This document shows, piece by piece, positions 7,964 through 13,861 of a stretch of 13,861 nucleotides of DNA. Below the pieces are notes generated by a model. The model searched no databases. It was not told the DNA's origin and was given only the letters and a program-made list of their open reading frames with translations. The DNA is from Mycoemilia scoparia. Lineage: Eukaryota > Kickxellomycota > Kickxellomycetes > Kickxellales > Kickxellaceae. The position numbers and the translations under genes were made by a program. Location of the stretch: the NCBI GenBank assembly GCA_027575805.1, contig JANBPU010000381.1:1-13861 (forward strand), given 5' to 3'. Within the stretch, counting starts at the first letter, position 1. Each line of letters starts with the position of its first letter.

Positions 7964-10610
7964 CTCTCATATATAGGAAGCTTCTTTGTCCTTTGACAAT
8001 ATTATCTACAACTACAAGAACAATCATGACTGGCTCAGGATCACATTGTCCTCTTTCTTTACTTTAACTGCAAGCTATAATATGCAGCAAGCAAAAACAG
8101 CCAAGAAGCAAAGAAGGTGTAAAGAGAAGCCTGCACATTGTGTGGGTCATGTGTTGTTGTTGCTGTCAATTATATTGCTGCATAATAATAGCAGCTCTTG
8201 TATGTCATGCACAATATTATGTAGTTGTGACCTCTAATTTCTAGGAAAACTAACCGCTACTACACACACGTACTCTCTTTTGGAACATTCCAACTACTAA
8301 CCACTGAAATATCACCGAACTTTATAATTATATTTGTATTATAGTCGCGGTCTGGTTGAACTGGGTGTCGAGTCAGGTGACCGTTGTGGACTGTATTCAA
8401 TCAATCGTGTTGAATGGGTAAGAACTGGAGCATCTATCTAATGTCACGTGCGGGGAGAGAATATACTCTTGCCCTATTCTACTAAAGACTCCTCCTCCTC
8501 CTCCTTTTCTATTGTTGCTGTTTTTTTGCACATGGATCGTGATTTTTGAAGGGTACCTTTTGGCGGCCAAAGATTATTTAGGGGCAATCACAGTTAATTA
8601 TCATCAAATGGTTCACCCTTCAAAAAGAACTACCCATATTGGTTGGACAAGCGACCAACCACAACCACAACCAATGTTTTTACCCATCAACAACCAACAG
8701 CATTAACCCTATTTACCACCTTTTTATTATTATTATTATAGATTTTGGCTGAATTGGGCTGCTTTAAGAGAAGCATCATAACTGTTGCAATCTATGACAC
8801 ACTTGGCCATGAAGCAATTTTGCATGTAATCAGCGAAGCTGGTCTCAAGGCTATTGTGTGTACCGACGATAAGGCACAATCCCTAATCAAACTCAAACAA
8901 GAAAATCCCGAAAAGCTCTACAATTTGAAACACATCGTTGTTATGGACACAATTTCGGATGAAACCAAGAGGCTTGTTGGCGAATATAAGGAGGAGTATG
9001 CCGATGAGGATCAGGTCAACGTTTTACATTTGACTGATGTTGAAGCGTCTGGGCAAAAGATCGCCAGCGAAGAACAGGAAGATAGCACTCAAAAACACCC
9101 AACTGTTGACCAGGTCGCTACTATTTGTTATACTAGTGGTACTACTGGTCTACCAAAAGGTGTCCAACTAACCCATGGTAATTTTTTGTCTGCCTGTGCT
9201 GCGCTTGACTATCTTATTGAACACAACGAGGTCCAACCCATTACCAAGAGCGACGTCTATCTGTCGTACTTGCCTCTTGCCCATGTTCTTGAGCATTTCG
9301 TTGTCCACCTTCTAATTTACAGAGGTGCACGCATCGGTTTCTATCGCGGAGACACACTCAAGCTGATGGAGGACATTCAAGAGCTTTCTCCTACAATCTT
9401 CGTTGGTGTTCCCAGAATTTTCAACCGTATTTATGATAAAGTCAATGCCACAATCAAAGAGAAGGGTGGAATCGCCGCCACTCTTTTTGGATGGGCTATC
9501 GATACCAAGAAATCCAACCTCAAGCATTATGGTCAAACTTCGCATTGGTTGTGGGATCGCATTGTATTCAAGAATCTGAGAGAAAAATTGGGTGGCCGTG
9601 TTTCTCTGATTGTTTCGGGGTCTGCTCCAATTTCAAATGATGCGCTTGACTTTTTGAGATGTAGCTTCTCGGCTAATGTTCTTGAAGGTTACGGCCAGAC
9701 CGAAACCACGGGTTGCTGTATTTTAACCGGTCTTGATGACACTCAGGCCGGAACTGTAGGAACTCCTTTCCCGAGCTGCATGGTCAAGCTTGTTGATGTC
9801 CCGGATTTGGGCTATACCGTAAAGGATAAGCCTTATCCTCGTGGTGAAGTTTGTGTAAAGGGTGGTGGTGTGTTTAAGGGATACTTTAACCAGCCAGAGA
9901 AGACGGCAGAAACTTTGGACAAAGATGGTTGGTGTCATACTGGTGATATCGGATTGATTGATGATAAAGGCAGATTCAAGATCATTGATCGTAAGAAGAA
10001 CTTGTTCAAGTTGGCTCAGGGTGAATATATTGCGCCTGAAAGGATCGAGAATATTTATATGGATCATCCTGTTGTGGCCCAGGCTTTCGTTTATGGTGAT
10101 TCACTGCAGTCTATGTTGGTCGGGGTCGTGTCGCCTGATGAAGAGGCTTTGCGTGATTTGGTGGTTGATAGTGGATTGTATACTGCCGAAGAGGTCAGCC
10201 CTCATTCTTCTTCTTCTTCTCCTCCACCTGCCACTCCTTCTGCTGATGCTTCTGGTGGTGAGCCTACTACTCCTACTTCCCCCACCAAGAGCCGTAAGAG
10301 CTTTGCTTCAAGAAAGAGTCTCTCATCACCCAAATCTAACAATGCTCCTGCTGGTCCCAGAATCACTCATGAAGAGTTGTGTGCCGACAAGAGAGTTCGC
10401 GAAGAAGTTGTTAAGCTTTTGGGACAATGGGGAAGATCTCGTGATCTCAAGGGATTCGAGAATATCAAGAATGTATTGCTTGAACCTAAACCTTTCGATT
10501 CAAAGTTGATTTCTCCTACGTTCAAGTTGAAGAGACCCGAAGCAAAGGCCTTTTATAAGGAAAAACTCGATGGTCTTTATGAAGAGTTTACTTCTACTTC
10601 CAAGAAGTAA
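7354..10610 (+). CDS. Long-chain acyl-CoA synthetase (fatty-acid:CoA ligase, AMP-forming)
   Basis: Activates long-chain fatty acids to acyl-CoA using ATP and CoA, feeding lipid synthesis, membrane remodelling or beta-oxidation. Four exons: 7354-7528, 7813-7921, 8345-8417, 8742-10610, all joined by GT-AG introns of 284, 423 and 324 bp, giving 741 aa. Exon 1 holds the family's N-terminal region with the GETRPR motif. YTSGTTGLPKG (249-259) is the ATP/AMP-binding P-loop, YGQTETTG (436-443) the adenine-binding motif, DGWCHTGDIG (514-523) and IIDRKKNLFKLAQGEYIAPE (533-552) the hinge and fatty-acyl signature, and PTFKLKR near the C-terminus the conserved C-terminal lysine motif. Length fits the family except for a Ser/Pro/Thr-rich insert at about 605-657. 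There is no N-terminal PTS2 and no C-terminal SKL-type signal (it ends STSKK), so peroxisomal import is not indicated. MITE copy 3 sits in intron 3. It converges with the Vma22 homologue. It resembles the eukaryotic LACS/FAA group, but I cannot assign a specific paralogue. Confidence 0.95.
7931..7960 (+). repeat. (CT)15 microsatellite in synthetase intron 2
   Basis: Uninterrupted CT dinucleotide repeat nine bases after the GTAAGT donor of intron 2. It is likely to vary in length between strains. Its position close to the donor means it is in the nascent transcript. Confidence 0.95.
8533..8636. mobile_element. MITE copy 3, inside synthetase intron 3 (104 bp)
   Basis: Inverted ends TGGATCGTGATTTTTGAAGG (left) and TGGGTAGTTCTTTTTGAAGG (right). 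The right flank is TA (8637-8638) and the left is CA, presumably a mutated TA. The core has AGGGGCAATCACAG, shared with copy 1. It lies wholly inside intron 3 (8418-8741), so it is transcribed with the synthetase pre-mRNA and removed by splicing. Donor and acceptor are outside it and intact. Confidence 0.85.
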
Positions 10611-10876
10611 ATAAGTTTTGCGTTTTTATTGCTCTTGTTGTTGTTGATTCAAAGTCGTCGTCATAATCATCATCATCATCATCATCATCGCGTTGTCTAG
10701 TTTTTGTTTAGACAGATCATCGTATCTCTTTGTTCTCATTTCTTTTTGTTTTCCTGAATCTCAATTTTTATATTCCCCATTTAGTATTTCTTTTTATAAT
10801 TTGGTTATTACTACAAGTAATCGCTTTTATGTTTGTGTATGGTTTCTTTGAAAACTAAGCAGTAGTTCTCAACATA
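10611..10876. other. Synthetase 3' region with ATC-repeat
   Basis: Likely 3' untranslated region and terminator of the synthetase gene. It contains a run of about eight ATC/TCA trinucleotides at 10666-10689. T-rich sequence follows, but no clean AATAAA is seen. It ends at MITE copy 4. Confidence 0.5.
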
Positions 10877-10995
10877 TGTGGGTAGTTATTTTTGAAGGAC
10901 TAAATAAACATTATCATTGATAATGTAGGCTGACCAGTTATGCGTGACAAAACAGGCCTACCAGCATCAGTTGGCCCATTAAAAATAATGATCCA
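10877..10995. mobile_element. MITE copy 4, diverged (119 bp)
   Basis: The left end reads TGTGGGTAGTTATTTTTGAAG after a TA, and the right end, inverted, reads TGGATCATTATTTTTAATGG before TATA. The outer ends match the family, but the core (with ATTATCATTGATAAT and AGGCCTACC) does not match the other copies, so this is a distinct subtype or a copy that captured other sequence. It lies in the shared 3' region of two converging genes. Confidence 0.68.
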
Positions 10996-11128
10996 TATAT
11001 AAATTACAATATCACTTGGCTTTATAACCTCTTCTGAAATGTGAATGGTGCTTTGTTTGCAAAAAAGAAATGGTTTAATAATCAAATGTATGTGGAGCGG
11101 AGTAGCATGAAAAATCCATTGGCGTTGC

Positions 11129-11151
11129 TATTATTATTATTATTATTATTA
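11129..11151. repeat. (TTA)n trinucleotide repeat
   Basis: About seven TTA/ATT units, eleven bases beyond the stop codon of the minus-strand Vma22 homologue, so probably in its 3' untranslated region. Confidence 0.9.
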
Positions 11152-11161
11152 AGGTGGCGAC

Positions 11162-12199
11162 TTATTCAGGCTGTTTTAGTTTTTTGAGCTCAGACTTCTT
11201 TTCTGAAATGGTATTTAGAATTCGATCAATTTCATGTTTAGTTGACACCAGATCAACCAGTTCGCCAAGTCCTAAAAGTAGCAAAAGAAGCGATCAGTAC
11301 ACATGAATTCTTTTAGTACAATTCCTAAAACAAAGTCCACCTTGCCTTGATCAAAGTATTTCTGGGATTGGCGTAATGACTGAGGAACCAATACTCCATA
11401 CCAATATAATGGATCTCTATACGATTTCCTTGTAGTAGTATCTTTGGACTTTTTTGATTTATCATTACTGTTATCGTTGTGATGTTCTTCAGCATTGTTA
11501 TCACCCGGTTTTTTACGATTCTTCAAAGTGCTACTACCGCCACTGCCATTGCAACCGTTGCTCTTTTCCGTTGGCTCTACGTTATCATCTTTGTTGTTGT
11601 TCTCATCGTCACTATCTTTTTCGACACCATCATCAACCTTTTTGGTAGAGGTTTGGTCATTGGGGTTTAATCTCAATAGATTCAATCTAACATTATATTG
11701 ACTATTGGTCGTACTACTAATTTCATTATCGATACTTTGTTCTTCAATAGACCTAATCAACCAACCAATCAATTTATACAGCAAATAAAGACATTTAGTG
11801 ACTATCCCACATTTCAAAACAGACAAACAGATAGATAAATAGATATATATGTGTATATGTATATGATGATACTTGCAATTTTCGATTAGATTTCATTCTT
11901 AAATCATATTGATCTGGTCCAATTTTGTTATGCCCGACTATTAATCTAGCTTCAGATAAACTAAAAAATGCCTACCACAACAAACAACAAAAAATAAATT
12001 TAAATATATACATTTGAAACAATTATAACATTAATAAATATACGTGTGTAAAACCTACTTTTGATAGTACAGCATTATTAGGTTGTCGCTGAGCTTTGTA
12101 TTTTTCTAATAGTTCAAATGCGATCAAATACAATTCATCGATTTCTTGGTTGAGCTTTTTGATGTCTTTGGATAAATCTTTATTATTGGTTTCTGTCAT
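11162..12199 (-). CDS. VMA22: V-ATPase assembly factor, Vma22/CCDC115 family
   Basis: Family members are ER-associated factors that help assemble the V-ATPase membrane sector together with Vma12 and Vma21. Exons on the minus strand: 12199-12059, 11971-11877, 11752-11346, 11271-11162, giving 250 aa. Exon 1 begins MTETNNKDLSKDIKKL and forms an N-terminal coiled coil. Exon 2 carries the SLSEARLIVGHNKIGPDQY segment typical of the family. Exon 3 has an Asn/Asp/Lys-rich linker (about 110-189) and then RDPLYWYGVLVPQSLRQSQK (191-210), the family's most conserved motif. Exon 4 is a C-terminal coiled coil (VDLVSTKHEIDRILNTISEK). Intron 1 is GT-AG (87 bp). Introns 2 (124 bp) and 3 (74 bp) keep the frame only if they begin with GC (GCAAGT and GCAAGG). 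The linker makes the protein longer than compact homologues. Gene symbol is by family; orthology was not tested. Confidence 0.85.
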
Positions 12200-12785
12200 T
12201 GTGTGTATATATATACTCTTGGTTTCTTTGTGGTATGAAAGGGGGGGGGGGTTAATTACTTGGAGAAACGCTAAGAATGTTTTTCTGCATAATAACAAAA
12301 ATAAAAACAGCGACAGCAAATGCTGTGTATTCAAATCAATTGTTTTGTCTTTGAAGTTTATAGTTATGGGCCAAGGTTTAATTTTCTTGTGCATTGGAAA
12401 CTATTTGAATATAATGCCCTTCATCATAGCGCAAGTAAAACTATAAAAATATTTTAAAATTTATTAATAGGGGTTGGGCATTAGTTGAATGCAAGGAATG
12501 GCATATATTTTAATCCTAGAAAAGAATAACTTTTTCTGATAATGCCATTTTTTAAAAAATATTCCAACTTTTAATATCATTTTGCATTAAATTATGTGCA
12601 TTTTCTATTTAACATCGTGTCGTATCTTACAGCAAGCATTGTTACAAAATGGCAAGATTTCATAAGCGATTAAAAAATAAAATAAATATTAATGGGTATT
12701 TATATTTTGGCCCAACCACCAGCCAATATTTATGCAATTCCTTTGGAGCCCACTTTTGCCTAAGGATATTTGAAATCTGACCATA
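12200..12785. other. Upstream region of the Vma22 homologue, left part of divergent spacer
   Basis: Contains the probable promoter and 5' leader of the minus-strand gene: TATATATATACACACA directly before the ATG on the minus strand, and an 11-base poly-G run on the plus strand at 12241-12251. The rest is very AT-rich. No supported gene lies here; the open plus-strand frame at 12096-12446 is antisense to exon 1 and lacks protein-like character. Confidence 0.5.
12241..12251 (+). repeat. 11-base poly-G tract
   Basis: A pure G run in otherwise AT-rich DNA, 42 bases upstream of the Vma22-homologue start (so poly-C in its sense strand). Such a run could be a length-variable site or a sequencing weak spot. 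Confidence 0.95.
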
Positions 12786-12899
12786 TGGGTAATAATTTTT
12801 GAAGGGTGAAAGTTCACTAGTAAAACTGGACACCCATTTGGCTGTGATTCCCCTATAATCAGTGGTTCCCAAAATTCACCCTTCAAAAATTATTGCCCA
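12786..12899. mobile_element. MITE copy 5, best-preserved (114 bp)
   Basis: Terminal inverted repeats match at 24 of 25 positions (TGGGTAATAATTTTTGAAGG against TGGGCAATAATTTTTGAAGG). TA flanks both sides (12784-12785 and 12900-12901). The core has CACTAGTAAAACTGGACACC and ATTTGGCTGTGATTCCCCTA, in reverse orientation to copy 1. The element lies 175 bases upstream of the 117-aa gene. Confidence 0.9.
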
Positions 12900-12988
12900 T
12901 ATATTTATACTTTTGTGTTTTGAAAAACTAGTATTAAATATAATTATTATGCATATAAATATTTTGGGTCACAACCCCTCCTCAATAA

Positions 12989-13020
12989 TTTATAACCCAT
13001 CTAAATTTTTCTTTTCTTTT
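12989..13020 (+). promoter_or_regulatory. TATA-like and pyrimidine-rich core promoter of the 117-aa gene
   Basis: TTTATAACC at about 12989-12997 is followed by a T/C-rich stretch (TTTTTCTTTTCTTTTATTC) and, 80 bases after the TATA-like site, by the ATG at 13075. This is a reasonable fungal core promoter placed just downstream of MITE copy 5. Confidence 0.45.
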
Positions 13021-13074
13021 ATTCAATATTATTCTTTGACAAACGAACAATAATAATAAAACCAATACATCAAA

Positions 13075-13428
13075 ATGTACAAGAAAAACAACATCGTTGC
13101 GACATTACTTTTTGACCAGGCAAATGCATTCTGTGTAGCTAGTATAAACGAATATTGTGCCAATTCTATTTATACAACCATACAATTCGGATGTGGCATG
13201 TGCTATGCTGTTGAGAACTACAGTTTTAACTTTGATTATGACCCGAATAAAAAGGACCAAGTTAAACTCCTAAAGATTTTTGCAAAGGCTATGTCAATTT
13301 ATGATTATGTACACGTTCATGATCGTCCAGGATATATCAAAATCAAAGACAATGCTGCTTTGGCGCTTCTGTCTATTGCTAAAAATCATTCTCCAACAAT
13401 CGCTTCATATAAATCTTGTACTTGTTAG
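13075..13428 (+). CDS. Unrecognised 117-aa protein
   Basis: Single-exon frame with a good start context (CATCAAAATG), a TATA-like site upstream and AATAAA at 13478-13483, about 50 bases after the stop. No family is recognised. It has six cysteines: C19, C28, C40, C43, C115 and C117. The C40-GM-C43 pair and the final CTC could bind metal or form disulfides. There is no signal peptide, so it is probably cytosolic. The body alternates beta-like stretches (NIVATLLF, SIYTTIQFGCGMCYAVENYSF) with a helix-like segment (DQVKLLKIFAKAMSIYDYVHV). It is divergent from the Vma22 homologue. It is probably a real gene, given the matching start, promoter and polyadenylation signals, but it could be lineage-specific. 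Confidence 0.7.
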   Translation: MYKKNNIVATLLFDQANAFCVASINEYCANSIYTTIQFGCGMCYAVENYSFNFDYDPNKKDQVKLLKIFAKAMSIYDYVHVHDRPGYIKIKDNAALALLSIAKNHSPTIASYKSCTC

Positions 13429-13717
13429 AAAAAAAAACATTTGATCTTTTATGATTGCTATTGTTTAAGTCTATTGTAATAAACATTTAATTGAATTTTA
13501 TTGGATATCAAATTAAGTTTTTTTGTGTTTTTAATTACTGTAGTGGTTTATTATAGGTCACTGTTCGCTTTAGAATCCTTTAAACAAACACAAACAAAGG
13601 CATAATCAAATGGCTAATGGCAAAAAAAATTGCAACTATTGACAGAGTTATAACCACGTATTGTTAATTTTAATGATTTATTTAAATCTTTGGTAAGATT
13701 TCACTTGGAATCAAGCT
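13429..13717. terminator. 3' region of the 117-aa gene with AATAAA
   Basis: The AATAAA hexamer at 13478-13483 is followed by T-rich sequence, consistent with a cleavage and polyadenylation region. No further gene is visible before MITE copy 6. Confidence 0.5.
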
Positions 13718-13719
13718 TA

Positions 13720-13834
13720 TGAATAACAATTTTTAAAGGGTGAATATTTACTAGTAAAGCTGGACATCCATTTGGCTACGATTGCCCCTATTATCGTTGG
13801 CCAACAAAATTCACTCTTCAAAAGCTACTATACA
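13720..13834. mobile_element. MITE copy 6, decayed (115 bp)
   Basis: The left end TGAATAACAATTTTTAAAGG follows a TA. The right end has lost a base or two (CTCTTCAAAAGCTACTATACA) and is followed by TG rather than TA. The core TTTACTAGTAAAGCTGGACA and CATTTGGCTACGATTGCCCC matches copies 1 and 5. It is clearly an older copy. Confidence 0.8.
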
Positions 13835-13861
13835 TGTATCAAAAATATGTGGGTACATAGA

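Noticed and set aside
9958..10509. 183-codon plus-strand frame rich in Leu
   Set aside because: Shadow frame of the synthetase exon 4; the Leu runs come from CT-rich Ser/Pro codons.
11327..11345. GT donors for Vma22-homologue intron 3 (AAG|GTGGAC and two others downstream)
   Set aside because: All are phase 0, while the only good acceptor (TTTTAG at 11272) needs phase 1. Using them destroys the C-terminal coiled coil and reaches an early stop.
11454..11701. Three overlapping plus-strand frames rich in His, Cys and Phe
   Set aside because: Antisense shadows of the Asn/Asp/Lys-rich linker in the Vma22 homologue.
3535..13834. Idea that this mariner mobilises the MITE family
   Set aside because: The mariner ends (TCGTGATGAAATAAAG) do not resemble the MITE ends (TGGGTAATAATTTTTGAAGG). 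Only the TA target is shared, which is common to the whole superfamily.
1..13861. tRNA, rRNA, CRISPR array, riboswitch or viral gene
   Set aside because: No tRNA T-arm with matching acceptor stem, no rRNA-like conserved blocks, no regularly spaced direct repeats and no recognisable viral protein were seen on either strand.

Overview
The window looks like nuclear DNA of a filamentous fungus. It is AT-rich, carries spliced genes with introns of 49 to about 420 bp, and contains fungal-type genes: a long-chain acyl-CoA synthetase and a Vma22/CCDC115-type V-ATPase assembly factor. An intact mariner transposon and many short inverted-repeat elements lie between them. An early-diverging lineage such as Mucoromycota would fit, but that is an inference from composition and gene style, not from a marker gene.

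Layout. Positions 1-1557 are AT-rich with no gene I can support. A 374-aa orphan protein gene (1558-2682, +) follows. Positions 2683-5448 are a mobile-element zone. It holds two diverged copies of a dispersed repeat (3003-3110 and 5331-5443), two copies of a short palindromic element (MITE), and a complete mariner element (3535-4853) with identical 27-bp terminal inverted repeats, TA duplications and an uninterrupted DD34D transposase on the minus strand. At 6410-5449 (-) there is a tentative three-exon gene for a small secreted or membrane protein. It is divergent from the four-exon acyl-CoA synthetase gene (7354-10610, +), whose third intron carries a MITE. Convergent with the synthetase is a four-exon Vma22/CCDC115 homologue (12199-11162, -). 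Two of its three introns can only be placed as GC-AG introns. Divergent from it, at 13075-13428 (+), is a single-exon gene for an unrecognised 117-aa protein.

The best candidate for something undescribed is the MITE family: six copies of 87-119 bp in under 11 kb, with ends sharing TTTTTGAAGGGTGAA, TA-like flanks, and a partly conserved core. They sit beside or inside every recognisable gene neighbourhood: in an intron, in a shared 3' region, upstream of the 117-aa gene, and around the mariner element. Their ends do not match the mariner ends, so their transposase is not this one. The second notable point is the pair of GC-AG introns in one small gene.

The genes do not form a pathway. Fatty-acid activation (acyl-CoA synthetase) and V-ATPase assembly (Vma22) are independent housekeeping jobs. 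No tRNA, rRNA, CRISPR array or prokaryotic operon signal was seen.
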